This document shows positions 33,203 through 42,137 of a stretch of DNA of 64,000 nucleotides, piece after piece; position 1 is the first letter of the stretch; each line of letters opens with the position of its first letter. The stretch is from contig GG774889.1 in NCBI GenBank assembly GCA_000163695.1, forward strand, positions 1,261,941-1,325,940, read 5' to 3'. The notes under the pieces were generated by a model. It did no database searches and was not told the DNA's origin. It saw only the letters and a program-made list of their open reading frames with translations. Source of the DNA: Bacteroidetes oral taxon 274 str. F0058 (GTDB lineage: Bacteria > Bacteroidota > Bacteroidia > Bacteroidales > Paludibacteraceae). The translations under genes and the position numbers were made by a program.

Positions 33203-35530
33203 TTACCTCATTCCCCGTACGCAGACGAGTTGGGCATTAATCCTTTTGCCTCTGCATACCGCCTCTATCCTAACGACATATATACCGACTTCGCATAGAG
33301 CATCGGTGTCGTTGCGTCCGTCCCAGAGGAGTACGCCCGAAGTGCCTGCCGGCAGATTGTTTGCCAGAGTCTTCACCCTCAGCCCCGTAGGTGTGTAGAC
33401 GGTAGCCGATATGCTGTATCCGCTCTCGGGTAACTTGTAACGGATGGTGAGCAGGTCGCGGTAGCCGTCACCATCGGGGGTAAATGTCTCGTAATCGAGC
33501 CAATAGTGTTTATCGGCAGTAGACGTGGTAGCGGAGTATTGTGAGTTTTGGCGGGCAGGCGTACCGTAGTTCTCGGCAAAGGAGGCACTTGCCCAATTGC
33601 TCGTGTCGTCGGTGGGTAACATCGGGCTGATACGCTCCAGAGCCACCCCACGCGAATTTACCACCGAGGGCGACTGCATATCGTCAGCGTAGTTGAGTTC
33701 GTCGAGCACATAAGTATTTGCCGTACAAAGGACTATATTACCCTCCTTATTTGGCAAAGTCGGCAGCACGGTATCACACCTTACCCCATCGGCTTCGCCA
33801 CAGCTATAAACGGAACATACCGACCGTATATCGTTGCTTATAAGCAGGTATTTATAGGGAAATAATAGTATACTATCGGCTGTAACGGCACGGGGAGTTT
33901 TGAGCTGTCCGCTACCGAGACGCGAGGTAATACAAATATTCGCCAGATTTATCACCTTATTGCTTTTGTTGAAGACCTCTACATACTCACCTACTCCCTT
34001 GTCGGTATTGTACAATACTTCATTAATAACCAAGTCGCCTACCTGCGGCTCTTGATGACGGGCAAGGCGGAATATCGCTCCGTCGAGCGCAAAGCCCGAT
34101 ACGCACTTCAGGTTCGATGCCGAAATCTCGACGGTATCCGCCGACAAGGCGGGCGAGAAAGTAAGCACGACTCTGTCTGCCTTCGGTTCGACGACCTCAG
34201 CAGACGCAATCGCCACATCAGACGACAGATAATTCGATACCCTCACCGCTGCCGAGTCGTTCATCTCCTTATTGAATATAAGCACGCACGAGCTGCTGCC
34301 TACGAGCCCCACAGCCGAAAGTTCCGGCTGTACGTTATCGGCATTTGCAGCTTTCATAGAGTTTGCCGTACAGGGCGTACCGCCTTTGTCGTCGTGCGAA
34401 GGAGTCCAATTAGCCGAACTGTTGTGCAGATTGTCGCAGTCTATCCTCTCGAGTGAAAAGCCGCCGTTTTTTCGGGAAATATCGTTACCGTACCAACTGT
34501 CGGAGTACTCAGTCCAAGTTACCGTTTTGCCGTCGGCATCCTTTACGGTTATCAACCCTCGTTTGTTGGTAAGCGACGGCAGCGACTTTATTTGAGCTAC
34601 TTCTCCGAACTGCTCGAAAGCAGCTTTGTGAGCCGCACTGCATAGCACAATATACCCGTTGGGGGCTATCTCGCCCGCCTCGATAGTCGCCTTACCTCTA
34701 CCGCAAAACACCTGCCAGCCAGCAAGATTTATCTTTTTGTCGGTACGGTTGTACAGCTCGATATACTCTGCATTCGGTATAGAACTGTTAATCGCCTTAG
34801 GGTTTGCCATTATCTCGTTTACGACCACAGAGTGACGTCGGATATTTTGCTGCTCTACCACGTATGGCTTACCCTTTACCACAAAGTCGTCGAATGAGTA
34901 TTTATCCTTGGCTTTCGACGAATAATTTACAAATACTCCCGAATATGCGGCGTTGGCTATGTTACCATCGATAGCCTCGCCTTCGAGCACGAAGTCGGTT
35001 TCGGTAGGCAACTTCGACCACAGCTGCCAGCCCCATTGTTCGTTGCGTGTAGCCTTCACCTGTACGCGGTTGGCTGTACCTGTCAGTCGTGAGTCTGTCC
35101 CGTCTATTATTTTTGTGATATTTTTGCCATTCTGCCTATACAGAGCCACCTCTTTCTGCTGCCCACCGATAAGTATAAAGTACCCTTTGAGCGATATATC
35201 GGTGAGGTCATCTCTGTCTGCCATCAGATAAAAACGCACATAGTTCGTCGACGTCAGATTGACGTTTGCCTCCACCCTACACTCCCACGAGGCAGCCACA
35301 GAAGCGACCGACGGTGTAGACAGATACGCCTTGAACGAACCGCTACCCGATGCTGCCACATCGCTCAGCCTTAGTACACCGTCCGCTACGGTGAATTTAT
35401 CCACAGTACCGCTCCATATAGGGTTATGAGTGAAGTCGCCGTCGGTAAAGTCGTCTGTGAACTGAGCCATTGCTCCCACCGATACAAGCAACGGGAGCAA
35501 CGGCAATATTATGCTTTTTATGACACTCAT
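33203..35530 (-). CDS. Large secreted protein with lamin-tail domains and FlgD-like C-terminus
   Basis: A 775-residue precursor with a signal peptide (to about AMAQ). An N-terminal beta-sandwich-like region (24-215, ending FDDFVVKGK) is followed by two lamin-tail domains, each opening VVNEIMANPK and LVINEVLYNTD and continuing EYIELYNRTDKKINLAGW or EYVEVFNKSNKVINL. The end has FTPDGDGYRDLL and a FlgD-like Ig fold (VLLWDGRNDTDALCEVGIYVV). Such proteins are surface or secreted in Bacteroidota, and the end resembles type IX cargo. Function unknown. Confidence 0.85.
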   Translation of the reverse strand: MSVIKSIILPLLPLLVSVGAMAQFTDDFTDGDFTHNPIWSGTVDKFTVADGVLRLSDVAASGSGSFKAYLSTPSVASVAASWECRVEANVNLTSTNYVRFYLMADRDDLTDISLKGYFILIGGQQKEVALYRQNGKNITKIIDGTDSRLTGTANRVQVKATRNEQWGWQLWSKLPTETDFVLEGEAIDGNIANAAYSGVFVNYSSKAKDKYSFDDFVVKGKPYVVEQQNIRRHSVVVNEIMANPKAINSSIPNAEYIELYNRTDKKINLAGWQVFCGRGKATIEAGEIAPNGYIVLCSAAHKAAFEQFGEVAQIKSLPSLTNKRGLITVKDADGKTVTWTEYSDSWYGNDISRKNGGFSLERIDCDNLHNSSANWTPSHDDKGGTPCTANSMKAANADNVQPELSAVGLVGSSSCVLIFNKEMNDSAAVRVSNYLSSDVAIASAEVVEPKADRVVLTFSPALSADTVEISASNLKCVSGFALDGAIFRLARHQEPQVGDLVINEVLYNTDKGVGEYVEVFNKSNKVINLANICITSRLGSGQLKTPRAVTADSILLFPYKYLLISNDIRSVCSVYSCGEADGVRCDTVLPTLPNKEGNIVLCTANTYVLDELNYADDMQSPSVVNSRGVALERISPMLPTDDTSNWASASFAENYGTPARQNSQYSATTSTADKHYWLDYETFTPDGDGYRDLLTIRYKLPESGYSISATVYTPTGLRVKTLANNLPAGTSGVLLWDGRNDTDALCEVGIYVVRIEAVCRGKRINAQLVCVRGMR

Positions 35531-35557
35531 AGCGGAGACAGACGGAGCGAATGTTAT

Positions 35558-37396
35558 TTATCTAAGGTTTATTTTCTTGTCTTTCGGATATTTTACAGAA
35601 TAAGCTATGCGAAACTCCCTGCTCTCGCCCGCCGCCAAGTCGAAATCCCACGTAACGACGCCAATATCCTCCTTGTTGTAGGTCGGTTTGGTTGTCTCCT
35701 TGTCGAGCAACTCTACCTTTATCTCTTTCTGCGACGAAATAGGATACTGCTCTTTGAGAGTAAACTTGACAGCCTTGTTCTGATTGTTTTTTACCGTAAT
35801 CTTATACGCCAGAGTAACCTTAGTATCGCTACCCAATATCTTCACCTGCGAGAAGTCTGTGAGCTTTTCGCGTTTTACCGATATTCGCTTGTCCGAACCG
35901 AGCGTTACGGACATTACGTTGTTGGTCTGCGAAGTGTTCAGGTAAGTCTGCCCAACGTATGTGCCATCATAAGTAATATTCGCCAGCCCCGATAGGATAT
36001 TGAGTTTTTCCCAATCCTTGAAGTCCGCTACAAGGAATGCGTTCTGGTCGAGCTTAGGAGCAGAGTAGAATTTATATTCGGGCGACAGACTGTAATCTTT
36101 CAGGTCAATTATCTGCTCTTTGCCGTTACCGGGGATAGTGTACGGCAAATCGATTTTGTACTCCATAGCAATGTTTTTCTCTTCGACGGCAATGTAATCC
36201 TCCATCTTTTTGGTGGTAATCAGCACCACGCCGCCTGCTCCTCTCGAGCCGTACATAGCTGTTGCCTGAGCCTCTTTCAGCACAGTCGTGCTTGCTATCG
36301 AATTGGGGCTTATCTCGCTTATGTCGCCGTCGTACGGCACTCCGTCTACAACATACAGAATCTGCTGCGCATCGGATACACTCCTTACCGCCCTTACTTT
36401 AACTTTACTTAAAGCCGATTCTTCCAATGCTATGTCATCTTTACTTTCAGCTGCATCATAAGTGATGGCATTACTCATCTTTTTATTCATTTCACCGTAG
36501 TATCCGTAATTGTTGTACACAAAATCGAGAAACCACGTATCGAATACGGGAGCGTCTTTTGTCTTCGAAGGCGTTGCAGTCGATAGAGTTATATTTACAT
36601 TGTTCCAATCGATACCTGTATTCTGGCTTACCTTAGACCTTCCCTTGAGCTTGACAGGTTTCGACACGTCGGCTACGACCATATCGTAGAACGGCACCCA
36701 ACGAGCCTGCGACGTGAAATAACTTACCGTAACAGTTGCATTCGTGGCATACGAAGCCACAAGATTCAGGTTCAGTATTCCGTTGAAGACACCTTTCTTG
36801 CCCTGCTCCTGCCGTAGCTGTGCCTGCAAGTTGGTGAGTTTCTGCGAGAGTTCGGTCTTTTTGAGGTTGTCGTCGTATATAGATTTTTCCAGAGCTGCCG
36901 CCTTGTTGTTATAATAGTCGAGATTCTGGGTGATTTCGGCTGTGGTCAGGTGTTTCTTGACCATACTCGTACTGCCTTCGGTTTTATTCGACAGATTGTT
37001 TTCGACCCCCTTTTTTAGCAGTTCGAGCGAAGAGGTATTGATTTTGATGGCAGAAGCAAGCCTCGCTATCATCGCATTATAATTATCGATAGAATCTTTG
37101 AGTTTCTTGATATAATCCGACGATTTCTTTTCGGTCAGATAGTCGGTAGTAAATTCCGAAGCTGCCACCATTACACTATTATTGACATTTATTTTGAGCG
37201 AATTGACATCGATATTCGGAGTAAGCCCTTCGATAGTCAAGCTATTTTCGCCCTGTCGGAGCGATACATTGACGGTGTGTGTCAACTCGGCTCCCGAGAA
37301 GTAGACGGTAGCTCTCTTCAGTACTCCCTTGACATTTTCGGCATATATATTTATAGTTGCAATTGCCAGACAGATTATTAACGTTATTTTCTTCAT
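35558..37396 (-). CDS. MuiA/DUF4139 protein with embedded TonB-receptor plug segment
   Basis: A 612-residue exported protein with a signal peptide (1-19). Residues 25-80 are the DUF4140 N-terminal domain (KRATVYFSGAELTHT), then a coiled-coil of about 100-200, then the DUF4139 beta domain starting near 210 (YFTSQARWVPFYDMVV) and resuming after 400 through PKDKKINLR. Between these two parts, residues 344-396 match the C-terminal half of a SusC-type TonB receptor plug (YVVDGVPYDG, TVLKEAQATAMYGSRGAGG, VLITTKK). MuiA proteins were named for effects on mucoidy. Role unknown. Confidence 0.88.
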   Translation of the reverse strand: MKKITLIICLAIATINIYAENVKGVLKRATVYFSGAELTHTVNVSLRQGENSLTIEGLTPNIDVNSLKINVNNSVMVAASEFTTDYLTEKKSSDYIKKLKDSIDNYNAMIARLASAIKINTSSLELLKKGVENNLSNKTEGSTSMVKKHLTTAEITQNLDYYNNKAAALEKSIYDDNLKKTELSQKLTNLQAQLRQEQGKKGVFNGILNLNLVASYATNATVTVSYFTSQARWVPFYDMVVADVSKPVKLKGRSKVSQNTGIDWNNVNITLSTATPSKTKDAPVFDTWFLDFVYNNYGYYGEMNKKMSNAITYDAAESKDDIALEESALSKVKVRAVRSVSDAQQILYVVDGVPYDGDISEISPNSIASTTVLKEAQATAMYGSRGAGGVVLITTKKMEDYIAVEEKNIAMEYKIDLPYTIPGNGKEQIIDLKDYSLSPEYKFYSAPKLDQNAFLVADFKDWEKLNILSGLANITYDGTYVGQTYLNTSQTNNVMSVTLGSDKRISVKREKLTDFSQVKILGSDTKVTLAYKITVKNNQNKAVKFTLKEQYPISSQKEIKVELLDKETTKPTYNKEDIGVVTWDFDLAAGESREFRIAYSVKYPKDKKINLR

Positions 37397-37435
37397 CGTA
37401 TTCCGTATTTATTAATTTGAAAAAACGAAATTGTA

Positions 37436-38017
37436 TTACCGTAAGGTATTCTTGGCTGCCGTAAGAGCCTTGTTATAATCCGGTTCATTACCAATATCGC
37501 TTACATATTCCGCATATACGACTTTACCTTTGGGGTCTACTACCACTACCCCACGAGCAAGCAACATATTCTCTTTGAGGAGAAAACCGTATTTGTACCC
37601 AAACTCCGAGTGCATATAGTCCGACAAGGTGTAGATACGGTCAATGCCCTCGGCAGCACAGAAACGCCCCAAAGCAAAGGGCAAATCCTTCGATACGGTG
37701 AGTATCACAACATTTTTCGATAAATCGGAAGCCTCCTTATTGAAACGGCGTGTCTGCATAGCACACACTTTGGTATCTACCGAAGGAAAAACGGATATTA
37801 TCACCGTCTTACCCGCAAAGTCCGACAGCGACACAGGTTTACTGTTATTATCTGTCGCCGTAAAATTAGGTGCGACATCTCCTATCGCTACCATATTACC
37901 AAGCAAAGTGAGCGGTGTCTTACCCATACTTACTATGCCTGACGTTTCCTTCACTTCCTGTCCTACAATGTGTTGTAGGAACGCTACTGTAAATATTACT
38001 ACTAATAATTTTCTCAT
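37436..38017 (-). CDS. tpx: Thiol peroxidase Tpx, exported form
   Basis: A 193-residue atypical 2-Cys peroxiredoxin. The peroxidatic Cys is 85 in SVDTKVCAMQTRRFN, and the resolving Cys is 120 in ALGRFCAAEGI. MGKTPLTLLGN and the FPSVDT motif are typical. It reduces hydrogen and lipid peroxides through an electron donor such as thioredoxin. Unlike the E. coli form, it begins with a hydrophobic signal peptide (LLVVIFTVAFLQHIVGQ), so the mature enzyme is probably periplasmic. It is 39 bases upstream of the MuiA gene. Confidence 0.92.
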   Translation of the reverse strand: MRKLLVVIFTVAFLQHIVGQEVKETSGIVSMGKTPLTLLGNMVAIGDVAPNFTATDNNSKPVSLSDFAGKTVIISVFPSVDTKVCAMQTRRFNKEASDLSKNVVILTVSKDLPFALGRFCAAEGIDRIYTLSDYMHSEFGYKYGFLLKENMLLARGVVVVDPKGKVVYAEYVSDIGNEPDYNKALTAAKNTLR

Positions 38018-38091
38018 AAAATATTCTTTTTTGTCGGCTAAATTATAAAATAATCTTCACATAGAAAAAAAATGTAGCAATATGCATAAAC

Positions 38092-38125
38092 AAAAAGTAC
38101 CTGAATCATCACTGATTCAAGTACT
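38092..38125 (-). terminator. Terminator of the L28-L33-DUF4295 operon
   Basis: In the minus direction a stem of AGTAC/GTACT and TGAATCA/TGATTCA (one mismatch) around a 4-base loop is followed by TTTTTG. Confidence 0.88.
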
Positions 38126-38173
38126 CCCCATTATGAAAACAATATTATACTCCTATTTAGGCTATATTTTTAT

Positions 38174-38326
38174 CTATTTCGTAAAATATTCTTTTACTTT
38201 TTCGTTTATTACCATTTCTTCTTGGAATACGTAGGCACCTGTCTTTGGCGACTTTACCATCTTGATTACCTTTGCGTGTCCACGCCCTTCACCTTTCTGC
38301 AACGATGCAACCGCTTTCTTTGCCAT
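38174..38326 (-). CDS. DUF4295 small basic protein
   Basis: A 50-residue basic protein, MAKKAVASLQKGEG at the start and KMVKSPKTGAYVFQEEMV inside. It matches DUF4295, found only in Bacteroidota and nearly always after rpmG, so a ribosome-related role is suspected. It follows L33 by 11 bases and ends the operon, with a terminator downstream. Confidence 0.9.
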   Translation of the reverse strand: MAKKAVASLQKGEGRGHAKVIKMVKSPKTGAYVFQEEMVINEKVKEYFTK

Positions 38327-38337
38327 AATCTACAATT

Positions 38338-38526
38338 TTATTTAATTTCTCTGTGAATAGTTACTTTCCTCAATATCGGATTATATTTTTTCAGTTCCAA
38401 ACGAGCTGTCGTATTTTTACGATTTTTCGTCGTGATATAACGTGATGTGCCAGGCATACCGCTATCTTTGTGTTCGGTACACTCCAATATCACTTGTACT
38501 CTTGCGTCTTTACCTTTTTTTGCCAT
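38338..38526 (-). CDS. rpmG: 50S ribosomal protein L33
   Basis: A 62-residue zinc-free L33. It begins MAKKGKDARVQVILECTEH and has RYITTKNRKNTTARLELKKY, the family core. No CxxC pairs remain, so this is the C- form that does not need zinc. It sits near the exit site of the large subunit. Middle gene of the L28-L33-DUF4295 operon. Confidence 0.96.
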   Translation of the reverse strand: MAKKGKDARVQVILECTEHKDSGMPGTSRYITTKNRKNTTARLELKKYNPILRKVTIHREIK

Positions 38527-38542
38527 CGAAATTCCTCCTAAA

Positions 38543-38803
38543 TTACATTACAAACTTAATATCATTCCAATTGCAATAACCTTTTGCAACAGCATTTTTC
38601 AGAGCCGCATCCAAACCGTTTTTGTTGATTGTACGCAAGCCCGCAGCAGAAATACGAAGACTAATCCAACAATCTTCTTCTACGTAATAGAATTTTTTAT
38701 TGAACAAATTTACATCAAACAGACGTTTTGTTTTGCGGTTTGAGTGCGAAACATTATTGCCGCCCATTGCTCTTTTCCCTGTTATTTGGCAAACTCTTGA
38801 CAT
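38543..38803 (-). CDS. rpmB: 50S ribosomal protein L28
   Basis: An 86-residue protein opening MSRVCQITGKRAMGGNNVSHS, with NRKTKRLFDVNLF, WISLRISAAGLRTI and the conserved KNGLDAALK end. First gene of its operon, with a strong promoter 54 bases upstream. Confidence 0.97.
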   Translation of the reverse strand: MSRVCQITGKRAMGGNNVSHSNRKTKRLFDVNLFNKKFYYVEEDCWISLRISAAGLRTINKNGLDAALKNAVAKGYCNWNDIKFVM

Positions 38804-38856
38804 TTCTATTTATTGCTTATTTTTTTATGATATTCTATATTATTAAATTCAGAGTG

Positions 38857-38887
38857 CAAAGGTAATACTTTTTTCTAAAATACCAAA
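38857..38887 (-). promoter_or_regulatory. Promoter of the L28 operon
   Basis: TTTG (38887-38884), 19 bases, then TACCTTTG (38864-38857) on the minus strand. The spacing and boxes match the rpsU promoter. Confidence 0.78.
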
Positions 38888-38902
38888 CCTATTCCGTAAA
38901 AA

Positions 38903-41338
38903 TTATTTCTTGATATTACGTATTTTTTTTGTCATATCGCTTATCTTGTATATAAGCTTCTCTAAGATAGATACATCATCTTGTTCAAACTCTTCGGTTA
39001 CATAATAGTTGCCCATCTTTTTGTGCATACCATATCCATAGCCATAAACATAACCAATTTTCGATTTGTCCACATCGTTCAGAATAATGTATATATCTTC
39101 AATATTGTCGGAATACAGACGTTTAGACAGATCGGTAAATTCCATTTTATTAGTCTTGAAACTTCTGACTACAAGCAACTTAATATCCACGACAGAAAAC
39201 AAAGCATAAGCATCTGCCACAAGTCCCAACGGCGACGAGTCGATAATAATATAATCATACATCGATTGTAGCTCTGCAAGCATTTCCAACAATTTATGAC
39301 TCCTTACAAATTCGCCCGGATTGGGAGGGATTACACCCGCTTTCAAGAAATCGAACCCATAAGGCGTTGATTCTATGGCTTCGTTAAGCGAGCAGTCGCC
39401 TATCATATAGTTTACAAAGCCAAGTTTGTTTTTGACCATACCGCCGAGATTCTTAGTAAGATTTGGTTTGCGAATATCGAAGTCTATCAATAATATTTTC
39501 TTATTTTGCAAAGCAAACACACCTGCCAGATTCAACGATATATATGTCTTACCGTCGCCACTTTCGGTCGATGATATTAGTACGGTTATTTTCTCCTTAC
39601 GTTTCAGTATAAACTCTATCTTGGTACGAATCACCCTAAGCTGCTCGACAAAGTATGAGTTCGGGTATTTAGACGCAATCACTCGTTCGTCGGCTTTGTG
39701 CTTGGTATGGCGTACCGAACCGATTGTCGGGAATCGGTTTCTGGTAGCTCTTTCGATATCTTTTTCTGTACGTATAGCATTATTAAGCAACTCTTTGAGG
39801 ATAATCAAAACAGCAGGTATAGCCAATCCGATAAAAAAGAAAATCATATATTTCTTCTGCTTTTGATTGGCATTTACCAATTGCGATGTTCTTGCTTTCT
39901 GCATAACTGCATTATCTGGGGAGTTGGAGGCTTTACGTATCTGAGCCTCAGACCTTTTCTGCAACAAGAAGGTATAATAACTGTCATTTATCTTATATCT
40001 GCGTTCGTAATCGAGCATTCGTAGTTCTTTATTGGGAGCTTCCACAAGGAGCTTGTTCAGAGCCGACAAATCGCTTTGATACGAACTTTTCTCTATCTTA
40101 TAGACATCGCTTACGGAGTTAATCAACTCGTTCAACTGCGTTTTTATCTGACGTATCTGCGATATAACTACATCATATTGAGGATTTTTGACGCCAAGGT
40201 CGAGTAGTTTTATCTGCAATTCGTTGTATTTATCTACAAGAGCAATAAGTCTGGGTTCCTGAATACCTATCGTAGTGGGCGATGCCAAAGATTCGTTGTC
40301 GATATTGTTTTTCAGATAATTCCTCAGATATTTGAAATATTCGTCACGCAGTCTTATCTGCTTTCCCTGATTTTCGAGAGATTCCATTCGCTCTGTCAAT
40401 ATCGAAGTATTATTCTGCCCATACATTTTATTGGCTACCTTAAACGAATTGAGATTCGACTCGGAGCGACTCAGCGAGTCGGATATGATACCGAGCTGGT
40501 CGTTGATAAACTGTATCGTTTTGTCAGCTTCGTAATTTTTTTTGTCTAAGTTGTCGTCCAAGAAACTCTGTGCGTGTCTGGTCAGAAAATCGACGTCACG
40601 TAGCGGATTATCGCTCAAGACAGAGATATTCAATACAGATGTATTCGGTATCAGCTGTATAGCCAATTTTGACGAAAATTCGGCAATGAGCTCCTGACGG
40701 TGTCTGAAACGAAAGTGCACTTTGTCTACATCTCTAAAAGCTTTATTTTCAATCACCTTGATAAGAAAATATTTACACCCGACAGGTTCGTTGTACCTGC
40801 CTTCAACCGTCTCCAATTCGACATCTTCGTTATCGAAAACTTTTATGGTAAAGTAGTCGTTGTCTTTTCGTTGGTAGAGATAATATTTACCGTAACTTAT
40901 ATCGGATATGGATATTATATCGATGTCTATCGGAGAGGTGGCATACATCGGACGGTTTTTGAACTGCAATTTTTTATAAAAATCCACTCTAAACTTCGGA
41001 AGACTGTCGATAGTTCGCCCTATCAGGTCTTGCGACTGCAACAACAGTATCTGGTTTTCTATATTAGTCTGGTCAAGGCGGTTCATTACCGAATTGAACC
41101 CTTGTCCCTGCATATACGACAACGAACCCGCCTCCTGCTTCAACAGCATACGCAGCGAAGAGTTGTAAATAGGCACAAAACTACGATTCTGATAATATGC
41201 AATAGCCAACGAAATAAATACTCCCAACACAAAAAGATACCAATATTTGAGAAACCGTATAGCCCACTCCATAAAGTTGAAAGACGATGTCTCCTCTTCG
41301 TTGAAAGTATTATTCGATATATTGTTATTTTGTTCCAT
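38903..41338 (-). CDS. Wzc-like polysaccharide co-polymerase / tyrosine autokinase
   Basis: An 811-residue inner-membrane protein. A cytoplasmic N-terminus and first helix (about 30-50) precede a Wzz-type periplasmic region with coiled coil (about 280-450). A second helix lies near 505. The cytoplasmic kinase domain has Walker A TESGDGKTYIS (about 592), Walker A' KKILLIDFDIRKPNL and the Walker B YDYIIIDSSPLG. The C-terminus is Tyr-rich (YVYGYGYGMHKKMGNYYV), the usual autophosphorylation cluster. It controls chain length and export of capsule or exopolysaccharide with the next two genes. Confidence 0.92.
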   Translation of the reverse strand: MEQNNNISNNTFNEEETSSFNFMEWAIRFLKYWYLFVLGVFISLAIAYYQNRSFVPIYNSSLRMLLKQEAGSLSYMQGQGFNSVMNRLDQTNIENQILLLQSQDLIGRTIDSLPKFRVDFYKKLQFKNRPMYATSPIDIDIISISDISYGKYYLYQRKDNDYFTIKVFDNEDVELETVEGRYNEPVGCKYFLIKVIENKAFRDVDKVHFRFRHRQELIAEFSSKLAIQLIPNTSVLNISVLSDNPLRDVDFLTRHAQSFLDDNLDKKNYEADKTIQFINDQLGIISDSLSRSESNLNSFKVANKMYGQNNTSILTERMESLENQGKQIRLRDEYFKYLRNYLKNNIDNESLASPTTIGIQEPRLIALVDKYNELQIKLLDLGVKNPQYDVVISQIRQIKTQLNELINSVSDVYKIEKSSYQSDLSALNKLLVEAPNKELRMLDYERRYKINDSYYTFLLQKRSEAQIRKASNSPDNAVMQKARTSQLVNANQKQKKYMIFFFIGLAIPAVLIILKELLNNAIRTEKDIERATRNRFPTIGSVRHTKHKADERVIASKYPNSYFVEQLRVIRTKIEFILKRKEKITVLISSTESGDGKTYISLNLAGVFALQNKKILLIDFDIRKPNLTKNLGGMVKNKLGFVNYMIGDCSLNEAIESTPYGFDFLKAGVIPPNPGEFVRSHKLLEMLAELQSMYDYIIIDSSPLGLVADAYALFSVVDIKLLVVRSFKTNKMEFTDLSKRLYSDNIEDIYIILNDVDKSKIGYVYGYGYGMHKKMGNYYVTEEFEQDDVSILEKLIYKISDMTKKIRNIKK

Positions 41339-41374
41339 TTTTTTATTGGCTATGAGTTTATAAAAATCATTTTT

Positions 41375-42112
41375 TTATTTTACGGTCAAAAGAACAACCA
41401 AAAGGGTTATCGACGAAGTAATCAATCCCACAAACTGCATCAGATTTTCCGACATCCAGAATTTTCGTTTAGCCACATCGACATATATCACATCGTTCGG
41501 TTGTATGTAATAAAACTCCGAGTCTATTATACTTTTCGTTCGGATATCGAAAGTCTTTACCACAGTCCCCTTCTCTGTCTGGCGGATAATCTTAACTTCG
41601 CCGAAAGCCGCTCCATCGCCTATACCGCCCGCCATAGCCAACGCCTGAAATATATTTAGTCGCTCTTTGTATATCGGGAAATAGCCTCTTCCGGCTTCGC
41701 CTATGACACAAAATGTCTGGTTTTTCAGAGCCAACTTGACCTCTACGTCATCGGCAAATTCCTTCAATCGACCACGAAGTATTGCCTCTGCCTCTTTTAT
41801 TGTTTTCCCCGCCAATGGTACTCGTGTAATATACGGAAAGTCTGCCGTACCGTCTTCGAATATCCTGTATGAATTTATGTTTCTGCCCGATGTGCTACTG
41901 AAAGGGAACATATATTGCAGCGATGCGTTATTGGTAATAACCCTTATCACCAACTCGTCGTTGGGCTGCAACACATAATCCGTTACTGCCGTAGGCGAAT
42001 ACTGAGGCAGACTTTTACGTTCTTGCAACAAATTGGTACTTCTACGGGTGTAACAAGAAAATAACACAAACACAACTAAAAACAACACTATCTTATTGAT
42101 TATCTTTATCAT
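41375..42112 (-). CDS. Polysaccharide export lipoprotein (Wza-like), second copy
   Basis: A 245-residue lipoprotein with lipobox FSCY (Cys about 20). The Poly_export domain (YVLQPNDELVIRV, then AGKTIKEAEAILRGRL) precedes an SLBB-type segment (FCVIGEAGRGYFPIYKERLNIFQALAMAGG) and IQPNDVIYVDVA. A C-terminal helix (LMQFVGLITSSITLLVVLL) probably crosses the outer membrane as in Wza. It forms the export channel for polysaccharide, with the kinase gene 36 bases downstream. It is a diverged paralog of the gene just upstream. Confidence 0.9.
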   Translation of the reverse strand: MIKIINKIVLFLVVFVLFSCYTRRSTNLLQERKSLPQYSPTAVTDYVLQPNDELVIRVITNNASLQYMFPFSSTSGRNINSYRIFEDGTADFPYITRVPLAGKTIKEAEAILRGRLKEFADDVEVKLALKNQTFCVIGEAGRGYFPIYKERLNIFQALAMAGGIGDGAAFGEVKIIRQTEKGTVVKTFDIRTKSIIDSEFYYIQPNDVIYVDVAKRKFWMSENLMQFVGLITSSITLLVVLLTVK

Positions 42113-42137
42113 AGTCCACTCTGATTAATAATTACTA

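Noticed and set aside
40700..41659. Plus-strand frame across the Wzc and Wza genes
   Set aside because: It spans two clear minus-strand genes and their gap; the translation is a Tyr/Arg/His-rich shadow.
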